Shown: positions 49,401 to 56,738 of the stretch, piece by piece
How the letters are laid out: each line of letters starts with the position of its first letter
How positions within the stretch are numbered: the stretch's first letter is position 1
Origin: Chitinophagaceae bacterium
GTDB lineage: Bacteria; Bacteroidota; Bacteroidia; Chitinophagales; Chitinophagaceae
DNA length: 64,000 nucleotides
NCBI GenBank assembly: GCA_016708765.1
Contig: JADJFD010000001.1
Coordinates: 868,001 to 932,000, forward strand
Direction: 5' to 3'
Position numbers and translations under genes: made by a program
The notes under the pieces: generated by a model
What the model saw: the letters and a program-made list of their open reading frames with translations, nothing else
Told to the model about the DNA's origin: nothing
Database searches by the model: none

Positions 49401-49684
49401 AGGATTTTAATCTTAAATTAGGTGCTAAGGTTTATCAGTTACAGTTAACCTACGACGTATTTAATTTTACAAATATGCTTAACAGAGATTGGGGCAAAGT
49501 CTACTTTGTAGCTAACGACCAGGTTAACATACTTGACTTTACGGGTTTTGTTAGCAATGCAAACTTGACTCCACAATACAGATTTACACCTGTTACAAGA
49601 ACTAAAAATCTATTAACATTATCTGATGGAGTGTTTAACAGTTCTCGTTGGACAAGCCAGTTGGGTGTTCGTTTGAGCTTCTAA
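46451..49684 (+). CDS. TonB-dependent receptor, Oar-like, with CarboxypepD_reg domain
   Basis: Intact, 1077 residues. Signal peptide MLKKINLLLSIALLLSSTLV with AQ; then a CarboxypepD_reg domain (GLAGASVTVTNSSNGEVFSS, LANIAPGGPYKIEVSFSGYE). The plug follows (LKEVVITTARRSLESKGGTE, RYNSFYIDGAVNNDVFGLAA) and a 22-strand barrel (WSLNPRAGFVYKIPEENLTI; last strand SSRWTSQLGVRLSF ending in Phe, as needed for BAM insertion). TTRSGSNVYEGSVYHFYRNE is the Oar-type plug/barrel junction, more like adhesin/Oar proteins than SusC. The ATG at 46451 was chosen because the earlier ATG at 46385 adds residues before a normal signal peptide. There is no SusD gene, so glycan uptake through a SusCD pair is unlikely. 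Confidence 0.92.
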   Translation: MLKKINLLLSIALLLSSTLVAQVTTSNISCVVKTSSGDGLAGASVTVTNSSNGEVFSSLTREGGRYELANIAPGGPYKIEVSFSGYEKIVRENIFLGLGETSQQDFILLNKTTDLKEVVITTARRSLESKGGTETTVGRDKMANLPTVGRNISDFLRFVPQAKITGDGGVSIAGQNNRYNSFYIDGAVNNDVFGLAASGTNGGQSGIAPISIDAIDQFQVVISPYDASLGNFTGGGINATTRSGSNVYEGSVYHFYRNENLSGKNPAGDKAAATKLPNFSNKTTGFRVGGPIIKNKLFFFLNGEIQRDERPQPFTGTYGGSSSATDIATLTNFLQTNYGYDPGGYLDNPELVEADRIAAKIDWKINAKNKLTASYRYNEGFRNNVSRSSVSTINFYNNGYAFPTTTQSGSLELNSRFKGNANNKLLLTFTEVEDDRGAISSPFPRGTIRDGLGSMIFGTEEFSTGNLLQQKNYALFDVFKFYKNKHSFSIGTDNELSTSLNIFIRQNYGSYTFADLNTFLTGGTAATYNRSYSLLDPGKSGDESVNAAAKFNTARIGFFASDEIKINDNFTLTVGVRADRTKFLTTPRTDNFFNDTAVAIISQYYDMKGARSGQISDPKWSLNPRAGFVYKIPEENLTIRGGVGFFTGRVPLVWPGGVYNNNGISVGGVARSNVAFRADPFGQYEASDFGITLPSPSGQVDLISKDFRLNKVFRTSLAVDKNLGKGWKATLEGVFTKNINEIDYKNISILPPTQKAVGIDDRNVYNLIGSFAAHIPLRPNGSTPYTGIYLLSNNDGKKGFSYSLTASIDKAFSKGWAFNANYSYGNSIVLNEGTSSQNNSQWRFMETVNGRNFQGLSNSDYDPGHRINAYISKKFSYLKGLMATTVSLVYNAQSGNTYSYVMNRGMVKDLDNFETNDLIYVPTTAEISSMVFLTNGALTAAQQRTAYDDFLNQDPYLRKIRGQYSERNGARLPFTNVVDLKLQQDFNLKLGAKVYQLQLTYDVFNFTNMLNRDWGKVYFVANDQVNILDFTGFVSNANLTPQYRFTPVTRTKNLLTLSDGVFNSSRWTSQLGVRLSF

Positions 49685-49701
49685 TAAAAATAATTTAATA
49701 T

Positions 49702-49741
49702 AAAAAAAAGAGACTGTTTTAAATAACAGTCTCTTTTTTTT
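49702..49741. terminator. Strong bidirectional terminator
   Basis: A perfect 17-bp stem (AAAAAAAAGAGACTGTT 49702-49718 with its complement 49725-49741) and a TTAAAT loop. It lies between the convergent receptor and esterase genes and serves both. Confidence 0.92.
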
Positions 49742-49753
49742 ATTGAATAGAAC

Positions 49754-50578
49754 TTAGCTAATTGTCATTCCCCACCCCCATTTCAAAAATTCAGGGAAAG
49801 CTCTTGCCCAGGTAGGCACATTGTGAAGACCATCTGCCATTTCCAGATAATGAATATCAGTTTCTTTATTATATCCTATCGCTTCTAATTCTTTTATCAT
49901 ATCTAAAGTGTCATCGATAGAATCAATTACACCGTTGTTGTTTCTATCTCTTGTTTCATCCATATTGCCACATTGAAAAAAGAATTTAAGCCATGGAGCA
50001 TAATGCCCATTTCTTATTTGCTGGTGCATGATGCGGTGTTTATCATCATCATACTCTTTTTCTATCTGGTCAACACTTCTCCACCATAAAGAACCCGAAA
50101 ACACTCCTACTTTAGAAAACTCTTCCGGATGATTCCATACAATATCCAACGCCATTAAGCCACCCAATGAAAACCCGGCAAAAGCCTTTTCGTTAAATGA
50201 ACTGATGGCAAACTTCTGTCGTATAAAAGGAATTAGTTCTTCAAACACAAAAGAAGTGTATAATGAGGCTCTAGCTCCCCGTCCCAAAAAATCTGGTTTG
50301 TTGGCTATGCCATACTCCATTTTTCGGTCGGCACTACAGTGTATGCCAACACATAGTAAAGGGGCCGAAATAGATTTGTCAACATATAGCTTGTCAAGAA
50401 TAGATTCAAAATCCATTTTTAGCAGATCCTGTCCATCATTAATTAATAAAAGGTTCAACAAAGATGTGTCCTTCAGGTTGCGTGGTAAGTAAAAGTCAAC
50501 TTTTACTTCTCTTGCCAAAAAAACGGATTTGATAACTGTATTTTCTGTGAAAATTCCGGATGCGTTTTCCAATTGCAT
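49754..50578 (-). CDS. Putative esterase, alpha/beta hydrolase (Fes/esterase D-like)
   Basis: Intact, 274 residues, no signal peptide. Fold marks are VKVDFYLPRNLKDTSLLNLL, LLINDGQDL, the nucleophile elbow AFAGFSLGGLMAL (Ser in G-F-S-L-G) and the catalytic His in MADGLHNVPTWARA. DRNNNGVIDSIDD is an EF-hand-like calcium loop inserted before the acid residue, unusual in this family. The gene diverges from the ATP-grasp gene at 50754, and esterases of this type often accompany ATP-grasp/YbdK amidoligase sets, so it may hydrolyse an ester in the product or precursor. Confidence 0.82.
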   Translation of the reverse strand: MQLENASGIFTENTVIKSVFLAREVKVDFYLPRNLKDTSLLNLLLINDGQDLLKMDFESILDKLYVDKSISAPLLCVGIHCSADRKMEYGIANKPDFLGRGARASLYTSFVFEELIPFIRQKFAISSFNEKAFAGFSLGGLMALDIVWNHPEEFSKVGVFSGSLWWRSVDQIEKEYDDDKHRIMHQQIRNGHYAPWLKFFFQCGNMDETRDRNNNGVIDSIDDTLDMIKELEAIGYNKETDIHYLEMADGLHNVPTWARAFPEFLKWGWGMTIS

Positions 50579-50753
50579 GGCCGCAAAATTAAGGATTTCA
50601 CTATTATTTCTGCATATTCAAGATATTCTTAGCCATACTGATAAAACAAGCTTATTAATGTGTTATATTGATAACGAAAAAATAAATTTGATAAAAGCAC
50701 TAGCTAATTCTGTTTCTTATCAATTTTTACAAACCAATCACAAAAAATAACAC

Positions 50754-51707
50754 ATGAAAAAAATCGGAATCCTGCACGGTAAAGAAAGATCTTTCCCAGA
50801 AGCATTTGTAGCAAGAGTGAATAGTAAAAATGTTCCCGGCATAATAGCTGAGCCAGTGCAAATAAGTAAAGCAATGCAAGGAGAGCATAGTGGTTACGCA
50901 GTTATTATTGATCGTATATCGCAGGACATTCCTTTTTATCGCACCTGGCTAAAGAATGCCGCAGTTACTGGCACAGCAGTTATTAATAACCCTTTCTGGT
51001 GGAGTGCAGATGATAAATATTTTAATAATTGCCTGATGACTAAAATAGATGTGCCTGTTCCTAAAACAGCAATTCTTCCATCAAAGGAATTACCGCCAGA
51101 TACCACTGCTGAATCATTCAGCAATCTTACTTATCCATTAGATTGGGATGCTATTTTTAAATACGTTGGCTTTCCTGCCTATATGAAACCTTATGCTGGT
51201 GGCGGATGGAAAAGTGTTTATAAATTAGAAGATGCAGAAGACTTTTTTAATAAACATACTGAAACAGAACAATTGGTAATGTTGTTGCAGGAAGAAATCG
51301 TCTTTACAGAATACTATCGTTGTTATTGTATCGGTGGTAAACATGTCCGCATTATGTCGTACGAACCAAGAAATCCGCATCATCTTCGTTATGTAGCAGA
51401 CTTTCAACCTTCGCCAGAAAGATTGAAACAAATGACTGACATCGTTCTTCGCATCAATGCATATCTCGGATATGATTTCAATACAGTTGAATTAGCCGTA
51501 AGAGACGGAGTTCCTTATGCAATTGATTTCTGTAATCCTGCTCCAGATGCAGAAAGAACAAGTGTGGGTGATGAAAATTTTGAATGGGTAGTAGAAACAG
51601 CTGCTAACTATGCAATTGAAAAAGCACTGGCAAACAAAGAAGGACAAGACAACCTTACTTGGGGCGAATACATAAAAAGAAGCAGTAACAAACAAAGTCT
51701 TATCTAA
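50754..51707 (+). CDS. ATP-grasp family ligase (RimK-like)
   Basis: Intact, 317 residues. N-terminal Rossmann-like part MKKIGILHGKERSFPEAFVA; the central substrate strand has VINNPFWWSADDKYFNNCLM. ATP-grasp features are AYMKPYAGGGWKSVYKL (nucleotide-binding Lys and Gly-rich loop), LLQEEIVFTEYYRCYCIGG, and the Mg-binding TVELAVRDGVPYAIDFCNPA with Glu, Asp and Asn. These enzymes join a carboxylate to an amine through an acyl phosphate. It is co-oriented with the YbdK-like ligase gene 49 bases downstream. The substrates are unknown; a two-carboxylate or amino-acid ligation is the likely reaction type. Confidence 0.85.
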   Translation: MKKIGILHGKERSFPEAFVARVNSKNVPGIIAEPVQISKAMQGEHSGYAVIIDRISQDIPFYRTWLKNAAVTGTAVINNPFWWSADDKYFNNCLMTKIDVPVPKTAILPSKELPPDTTAESFSNLTYPLDWDAIFKYVGFPAYMKPYAGGGWKSVYKLEDAEDFFNKHTETEQLVMLLQEEIVFTEYYRCYCIGGKHVRIMSYEPRNPHHLRYVADFQPSPERLKQMTDIVLRINAYLGYDFNTVELAVRDGVPYAIDFCNPAPDAERTSVGDENFEWVVETAANYAIEKALANKEGQDNLTWGEYIKRSSNKQSLI

Positions 51708-51716
51708 TCAAACCCA

Positions 51717-51743
51717 TAATTACTAATTATGAATTAGTAATTA
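51717..51743. repeat. Perfect palindrome between ATP-grasp and YbdK genes
   Basis: TAATTACTAATT (51717-51728) and AATTAGTAATTA (51732-51743) are exact inverted copies around ATG, 13 bases before the next start codon. It could be an operator or an RNA hairpin tuning translation of the second gene. Confidence 0.55.
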
Positions 51744-51756
51744 TTAATAAGTAATT

Positions 51757-52866
51757 ATGAACCTAAACTACAAAAGCTTTACCATCGGCGTAGAAGAAGA
51801 GTACATGGTGCTTGACAAAGAAACTTTTGAACTAAAAAGTCATGAACAAAAGATTGTTCAGGAAGGACAAAAAGTAATAAAGGATAAAGTAAAAGCCGAG
51901 ATGCACCAGGCAGTGGTGGAAGTAGGTACAGATATCTGTGCTGATATTGACGAAGCCTTTGTTGATGTTTCTACTTTGCGAAAAACGATTGGAGGCATTG
52001 CTCAGGATCTTGGTTTTACTATGGGGGCTTCCGGCACACACCCTTTCAGCCATTGGGAAAGCCAGCTCATAACTGATCATGCACGGTACAGCGAAATTGT
52101 AAACGAATTACAAGAAGCTGCCCGAAGCAATTTAATTTTTGGATTACATGTGCATGTAGGAATGGAAAACAGAGAAATGGCAAATCATATTGCCAACAGT
52201 ACCCGTTATTTTTTACCGCATGTATTTGCACTAAGTACCAACTCCCCTTTTTGGGAAGGAAGAAAAACAGGTTACAAATCCTACCGCACAAAAGTATTCG
52301 ATAAATTTCCCCGCACTGGTATACCCGGCACTTTTGAAAGTATAGAAGCCTACGATAATTATGTGAAGCTGTTGATCAAAACAAATTGTATCGATAATGC
52401 AAAAAAAATATGGTGGGATTTAAGAGTTCATCCATTCTTCAATACAGTTGAATTTCGCATTTGCGATATTCCGATGACGGTGGATGAAACCATTACCATT
52501 GCTGCATTGTTCCAGGCAATTTGTGCAAGAATTTATATGCTACGTTCCAAGAATCTGAATTTTATTCAATACCACAGAGCATTACTGAATGAAAATAAAT
52601 GGCGGGCCAGCCGTTATGGTGTAGATGGCTACCTTATTGACTTTGGAAAAGAAGAAGAAGTAAATACAAGAGCATTGATATATGAGTTGCTGGATTTCCT
52701 TGATCCGGTACTCGACCATTTAGGTAGCCGCCACCGTGTAATGAATGTAGTAAAGATGCTGGAGAACGGAACGGGTGCCGACAGGCAATTAAAAGTGTAC
52801 GAAGACACCAAGAGCCTGAAAAGTGTAGCAGAGTTTATTCAGAGTCAGTTTTTGTTGGGAGTGTAG
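51757..52866 (+). CDS. Carboxylate-amine ligase, YbdK/GCS2 type
   Basis: Intact, 369 residues, a glutamate-cysteine ligase type 2 fold. The family start FTIGVEEEYMVLDKETFEL has the metal-binding E-E-E. Later blocks are MHQAVVEVGTDICADIDEAF, GASGTHPFSHWESQLITDHA, FGLHVHVGMENREMANHIAN and RVHPFFNTVEFRICDIPMTV, followed by the C-terminal SRHRVMNVVKMLENGTGADR. E. coli YbdK shows weak glutamate-cysteine ligase activity; the true substrates of this group are not known. It pairs with the ATP-grasp gene upstream, and an amidotransferase and another ATP-grasp gene lie 9 kb downstream, as in predicted amidoligase pathways. Confidence 0.9.
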   Translation: MNLNYKSFTIGVEEEYMVLDKETFELKSHEQKIVQEGQKVIKDKVKAEMHQAVVEVGTDICADIDEAFVDVSTLRKTIGGIAQDLGFTMGASGTHPFSHWESQLITDHARYSEIVNELQEAARSNLIFGLHVHVGMENREMANHIANSTRYFLPHVFALSTNSPFWEGRKTGYKSYRTKVFDKFPRTGIPGTFESIEAYDNYVKLLIKTNCIDNAKKIWWDLRVHPFFNTVEFRICDIPMTVDETITIAALFQAICARIYMLRSKNLNFIQYHRALLNENKWRASRYGVDGYLIDFGKEEEVNTRALIYELLDFLDPVLDHLGSRHRVMNVVKMLENGTGADRQLKVYEDTKSLKSVAEFIQSQFLLGV

Positions 52867-52871
52867 TTTTT

Positions 52872-52914
52872 CTTGTATAAATTTCTATTGAGTATCAACG
52901 AAATTTTATACAAG
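52872..52914 (+). terminator. Hairpin after YbdK-type ligase gene
   Basis: CTTGTATAAATTTC (52872-52885) pairs with GAAATTTTATACAAG (52900-52914) with one bulged base, 6 bases after the stop. There is no T run downstream, so it may be a processing or stability hairpin instead of a classical terminator. Confidence 0.5.
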
Positions 52915-52960
52915 GAGATACGTAAATACAAACGTTGTAGGAAACCTTAAAAACAAGCTA

Positions 52961-53573
52961 ATGAATCAAAATCATCTATCACGAAGAAAAGTTATGCAAT
53001 TAATGAGCCTTACATTCCTTGGTTCATTAGCTATTCCCAAAGTAACCTATTCAATGACAAATCATAATGATTTTTTTGATGAAGAAATAGAAACAATTCA
53101 TATAAAAAAAGGAGAAGGTAAAGTTAGTAAAATTGGAGGTATAGATATAATCTCGAAGTTATCCAAACATCAAACAAGTGGAAATCTTGGGTGCGATGAA
53201 GCAACTCTAAAACCTGGTTTTTTAGGAGCACCACCACACATGCACAAGAATTTTGATGAGATCTGTTATGTACTTGAAGGGTCAGTCACAATTATGGTTG
53301 AAGAAAAAATATTTCAAGTTAATGCTGGGGACTGGCATTTGAGACCTAGAAATAAAATACACACATTTTGGAACTCTTCTGAATCTCCTGCAAGGTTTAT
53401 AGATATATATTCCAGGGGGACATGAAGAATATATGGCGGATTTGGCTAAACTTTTTGAAAATAATGGACGCCCAAAAAAAGAGGATTTTACATTGCTTGA
53501 AAAAAAACATGACATAGTTTATTTCTGGAATATGCTCCCAGATATAATATCAAAATATAAAGTTCATTTATAA
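52961..53573 (+). CDS. Cupin-domain protein with twin-arginine-like signal (one frameshift)
   Basis: A small all-beta cupin. The start MNQNHLSRRKVMQLMSLTFL has SRRKVMQ before a hydrophobic run, like a Tat signal. The cupin metal motif is APPHMHKNFDEICYVLEG (His, His and Glu), followed by INAGDWHLRPRNKIHTFWN-like sequence with the last His. A missing base near 53410 (after IDIYS) hides 50 further residues (GGHEEYMADLAKLFE to ISKYKVHL) ending at TAA 53571. About 204 residues. It is an exported metal-dependent cupin of unknown substrate and the only frameshifted gene between 34 and 61 kb. Confidence 0.8.
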
Positions 53574-53744
53574 AAAATGGCTTCCCTACAACATTGGGTT
53601 TTATGCAAGTTGGGCTTGACCAGCAAACATCAGCCAATTGCAAATCCCTGCTTCAGTTCCAGCAGATGAATAACTATCAGCTTATGTACATAAAGCCCTA
53701 ACGTTATCGGTTATTTTAAAAGACATCTAACAAATAGAAAAATT
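53574..53744. other. Intergenic gap with long-range inverted repeat
   Basis: TTGGGCTT (53610-53617) is inverted at 53693-53700 (AAGCCCTA) next to a TAACGTTA palindrome. This resembles the borders of cassette-like intergenic segments in Bacteroidota, but the core-site order is not that of integron attC. No gene is seen. Confidence 0.4.
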
Positions 53745-54446
53745 ATGATAACAATTGACAACTATTTAGACAATCATTATATACATAGAAGCAATTGGCT
53801 AAGAGCCGCTGTGTTGGGTGCTAACGATGGAATAATTTCCATTTCCAGTCTGGCTATTGGCGTTGCGGCTGCAAGTTCGACAAGAGAACCTATTGTATTG
53901 GCCACAGTTGCAGGACTTGTGGCAGGTGCATTATCTATGGCAGCAGGTGAATATGTTTCCGTAAGTTCACAAACAGACACTGAAAAAGCAGACATTGAAA
54001 GAGAGAAAAAAGAGCTGAAAGAAATGCCCAAAGAAGAACTGAATATTTTGGCTCAAATCTATGAGAAACGGGGACTAAAAAAAGAAACAGCAATGCAAGT
54101 TGCCATTGAATTGACAGAGAAAGACGCCTTGGGAACACATATTAGAGACGAATTAGGTATCAATGAGATTAGTCAAGCAAACCCAATACAAGCAGCTATT
54201 GCATCAGGAGCATCCTTTACAGTTGGTGGTGTTTTACCTTTATTAATAGTTCTGTTTGCAACAGTCAAAGGAATTGAATATTGGTTATATGGTTTCACTA
54301 TTATTTTTCTTGTCATTTTAGGAGCTACATCAGCAAAAACAGGTGGTTCAAACATTAAAAGAGCTATTGTGCGAATCACAATATGGGGAACTTTAGCAAT
54401 GGGCTTGTCCGCATTGGTGGGCTATATTTTTGGCGTTAATGTATAA
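53745..54446 (+). CDS. VIT1/CCC1 family iron/manganese transporter
   Basis: Intact, 233 residues. The family signature lies in WLRAAVLGANDGIISISSLA, followed by GLVAGALSMAAGEYVSVSSQ with its metal-path Met/Glu residues. The cytosolic metal-binding region ADIEREKKELKEMPKEELNI then EKRGLKKETAMQVAIELTEK, and ISQANPIQAAIASGASFTVG, is followed by the last helices to SALVGYIFGVNV. Five membrane helices are expected. By homology to plant VIT1 and yeast CCC1 it moves Fe2+ or Mn2+ out of the cytoplasm. It starts a three-gene run with DUF1003 and a channel-like protein, all tightly spaced. Confidence 0.92.
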   Translation: MITIDNYLDNHYIHRSNWLRAAVLGANDGIISISSLAIGVAAASSTREPIVLATVAGLVAGALSMAAGEYVSVSSQTDTEKADIEREKKELKEMPKEELNILAQIYEKRGLKKETAMQVAIELTEKDALGTHIRDELGINEISQANPIQAAIASGASFTVGGVLPLLIVLFATVKGIEYWLYGFTIIFLVILGATSAKTGGSNIKRAIVRITIWGTLAMGLSALVGYIFGVNV

Positions 54447-54464
54447 TTTTAAAAGACACCCAAA

Positions 54465-55157
54465 ATGAAGACAAGCCACATAAGCAAACAAGAAATTCAA
54501 AAAGGTGAAGACGTAAAAGGTCAGGATATCAGAGAAGGAATTTTTAATTTAATCAAATCCAACTTCCCGGACTTTGACCAAGACGACTTTATTACAATAG
54601 CTGAACTAAATCAATACAGACGACTTTATTTAACATCATTGATAACTCAGGAAAAAGGAGAAATTGCATTAATTGACAAAGACGTAATAGAAGCGATTAA
54701 AAACAACTCCATTCTTTCTGAAAACATTCAAGATGAAATAGAAGCTGAACTCACTTTCGGGCAAAGACTTGCCGACCAAGTTGCATCTTTTGGTGGTAGC
54801 TGGACATTTATAATTACCTTTTTTTCTTTCATTTTAGTTTGGATGATTATTAATATTTGGTTTTTAGCCACAAGACCTTTTGACCCATTTCCGTTTATAC
54901 TGCTTAATCTTATTCTTTCTTGTTTAGCGGCCATTCAAGCTCCTATCATTATGATGAGCCAAAATAGACAAGAACAAAAAGACAGACAAAGAGGCGAACA
55001 TGACTATAAAATCAATCTAAAAGCCGAACTTGAAATAAAATTGTTGAGTGAAAAAATTGACCACTTGTTGGTTCATCAAAACAAAAAACTTTTAGAAATT
55101 CAAGAAGTTCAAACTGACTACTTGGAAGATCTAATGAAAGAACTCAAAAAGAAATGA
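54465..55157 (+). CDS. DUF1003 membrane protein
   Basis: Intact, 230 residues. The N-terminal soluble part is followed by two transmembrane helices of the DUF1003 core: FGGSWTFIITFFSFILVWMI and RPFDPFPFILLNLILSCLAA, then IQAPIIMMSQNRQEQKDRQR, all strongly conserved in the family. The C-terminus is a coiled coil (LKAELEIKLLSEKIDHLLVH). DUF1003 proteins are inner-membrane proteins of unknown function. It starts 18 bases after the VIT1-like gene, and its stop overlaps the next start by four bases (ATGA), showing translational coupling. Confidence 0.92.
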   Translation: MKTSHISKQEIQKGEDVKGQDIREGIFNLIKSNFPDFDQDDFITIAELNQYRRLYLTSLITQEKGEIALIDKDVIEAIKNNSILSENIQDEIEAELTFGQRLADQVASFGGSWTFIITFFSFILVWMIINIWFLATRPFDPFPFILLNLILSCLAAIQAPIIMMSQNRQEQKDRQRGEHDYKINLKAELEIKLLSEKIDHLLVHQNKKLLEIQEVQTDYLEDLMKELKKK

Positions 55158-55510
55158 AATTAGAAAACCGCAGACAAAAAATAGCTCCATTACCTCACTT
55201 CGTATTTAGACTTGGGCGTTACGGATTATTTGCTTTAGGCTTAATAGTATTTTCGGTTTTACTTGGAACAATAGGCTATCATAATTTTGGCAAAATTTCT
55301 TGGATAGACAGTCTTCATATGGCTTGCATGATTTTGACTGGAATGGGACCAGTTGCAGAAATGACAACATCATCAGCAAAAATATTTTCGTCAATTTACG
55401 CCTTGTATAGTGGAGTAGCTTTTTTGAGTATAACAGCAGTCTTTTTTGCACCAATCATTCATAGACTTTTACACATCTTACACGTTGAACAAGACGACAA
55501 TGAAAACTAA
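55154..55510 (+). CDS. Small two-TM ion-channel-like protein
   Basis: Intact, 118 residues. Two membrane helices (RYGLFALGLIVFSVLLGTIG and IFSSIYALYSGVAFLSITAV) flank a re-entrant segment SWIDSLHMACMILTGMGPVA, arranged like the pore loop of two-TM potassium channels, but with TGMGPV in place of the T-V-G-Y-G filter. So it may not select K+. The basic N-terminus is cytosolic. It overlaps the DUF1003 gene by four bases, so the three genes form one operon with the VIT1-like transporter. Function unknown. Confidence 0.75.
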   Translation: MKLENRRQKIAPLPHFVFRLGRYGLFALGLIVFSVLLGTIGYHNFGKISWIDSLHMACMILTGMGPVAEMTTSSAKIFSSIYALYSGVAFLSITAVFFAPIIHRLLHILHVEQDDNEN

Positions 55511-55784
55511 CCGACAGAGAAGAAAAACAACCGATAAAAGCGGTTTGGCAAAAGTGGCGGTTCGGTGCTCCGCAAACACATTTTTGGTTAATCAAACATT
55601 GGCTCTCCGCATCAACATTTGTGGTGATAGTCGCCACCTTCACCAAGCCGCAAAACGTTGTTCCCTTCCCAGCAATGTCTCCTGAAGGGGACGTTGCGTT
55701 ATACAAATTCAATAGGAACTGTTTCAGGTTACATTTTAGCTTAATTCATAACTTCAACCATTAACCACTTTACTTCCCCATAAT
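55511..55784. other. Intergenic stretch without gene
   Basis: An 80-codon open frame crosses from 55446 to 55685 but is out of phase with any family and shares its opening with the channel gene. GTTGCGTTATAC near 55691 echoes the TAACGTTATCGG left of the transporter block. Nothing else recognised. Confidence 0.4.
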
Positions 55785-56240
55785 ATGCTCACCACAAAAA
55801 GAACCAGGTCCTCCAACATCGATTTTCAAACATTAGTAAAAGCATTAGATGCCGATTTGAAAATACGGGATGGAGAAGAACATGACTTTTATCATCAGTT
55901 TTATAAAATTGATATGATTCAAAATGTTGTGGTGGCATATGCTGGCGATGAGCCTATTGGCTGCGGTGCTGTAAAGGAATATTCATCAGACAGTATGGAA
56001 GTAAAGAGAATGTATGTGCCGCCGCAACATCGGGGAAAAGGTATTGCTTCCATCGTTTTAAAAGAACTGGAAAGCTGGTGTAAGGAACTGGGTTATAAAA
56101 AATGTATTCTAGAAACAGGGAAAAAGCAACCGGAAGCTATTGAATTGTATAAGAAAAATGGGTACATTATTATTCCCAATTACGGACAATACTCAACTAT
56201 AGCCAACAGTGTGTGTTTCGAAAAAGAGCTGACAAAATAA
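55785..56240 (+). CDS. GNAT-family N-acetyltransferase
   Basis: Intact, 151 residues. Acetyl-CoA binding motif A is VKRMYVPPQHRGKGIASIVL (Q-x-x-G-x-G/A), followed by LESWCKELGYKKCILETGKK and the motif B tail PEAIELYKKNGYIIIPNYGQ. The acceptor substrate is unknown; the N-Y-G-Q-Y end is frequent in small-molecule or amino-acid acetyltransferases of Bacteroidota. It is soluble, with its own short upstream region, and a weak hairpin follows the stop. Confidence 0.9.
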   Translation: MLTTKRTRSSNIDFQTLVKALDADLKIRDGEEHDFYHQFYKIDMIQNVVVAYAGDEPIGCGAVKEYSSDSMEVKRMYVPPQHRGKGIASIVLKELESWCKELGYKKCILETGKKQPEAIELYKKNGYIIIPNYGQYSTIANSVCFEKELTK

Positions 56241-56264
56241 AAACCCCGCAAAATGCAGGGCTTT
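56241..56264. terminator. Weak hairpin between convergent genes
   Basis: AAACCCCGCA and TGCAGGGCTTT form a stem around AAA with one bulge, right after the acetyltransferase stop and before the stop of the leftward lipoprotein gene. Confidence 0.5.
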
Positions 56265-56284
56265 AAATTCATCTGTCAAACAAA

Positions 56285-56698
56285 TTATTTTTTTAGCATA
56301 TGGAAAACCTGGTCTTTGTTATTCTGCATTTTAACCACTAGTGTGTCTCCATTGAAATAATAATTATACATAAACTTATATTCATTACCATCTGCCTGAA
56401 AACTAAATGTAGAATCTGTTACTTCTGTTGATCCGGGGTTTGAGAATCCGTCTTTACCAAAAGACAATTTACTTCCTTTGAATTCATACACTGTTCCAAG
56501 ATTTAATGATTCCATGGAGCCTTCAGCCCTTTTAATTTCCCATGCACCTTCCAGTTTAGAAGAAGGTCCATTGTCAGCGGTTACAGTTTCTTCTTTTGTT
56601 TGTTTACCACTTTCCCCTTCCTTTTTGTCATCGCTTCCGCAAGCAGTTAACAATGTTGTTGACAAAAAAAATCCGATTGCTAATTGTAAAAATTTCAT
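56285..56698 (-). CDS. Lipocalin-like lipoprotein
   Basis: Intact, 137 residues. The lipoprotein signal MKFLQLAIGFFLSTTLLTAC has its lipobox at LTAC (Cys20), followed by a charged linker GSDDKKEGESGKQTKEETV. The mature domain begins KLEGAWEIKRAEGSMESLNL with the G-x-W-x motif of lipocalin-like domains, and beta strands continue to VVKMQNNKDQVFHMLKK. It is surface or periplasmic and of unknown ligand. Confidence 0.75.
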   Translation of the reverse strand: MKFLQLAIGFFLSTTLLTACGSDDKKEGESGKQTKEETVTADNGPSSKLEGAWEIKRAEGSMESLNLGTVYEFKGSKLSFGKDGFSNPGSTEVTDSTFSFQADGNEYKFMYNYYFNGDTLVVKMQNNKDQVFHMLKK

Positions 56699-56738
56699 GT
56701 TGTTTGGTTTTGGTTAAGATGCGTAAGATATATTATTT

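Noticed and set aside
46451..49684. SusC/SusD polysaccharide utilisation locus
   Set aside because: The receptor is Oar-like, and no SusD lipoprotein or glycan hydrolase is adjacent.
50529..50750. 73-codon open frame between the esterase and ATP-grasp genes
   Set aside because: It starts inside the esterase gene on the other strand and has no ribosome site or family pattern; the gap more likely holds divergent promoters.
53574..55784. Integron-like cassette with attC sites around the VIT1/DUF1003/channel genes
   Set aside because: There are GTTGGGC, GCCCTAAC and GTTGCGTTAT motifs near both ends, but the order of core sites is not that of attC (AAC...GTT), and no integrase is present; xerD at 21.5 kb is the chromosomal type.
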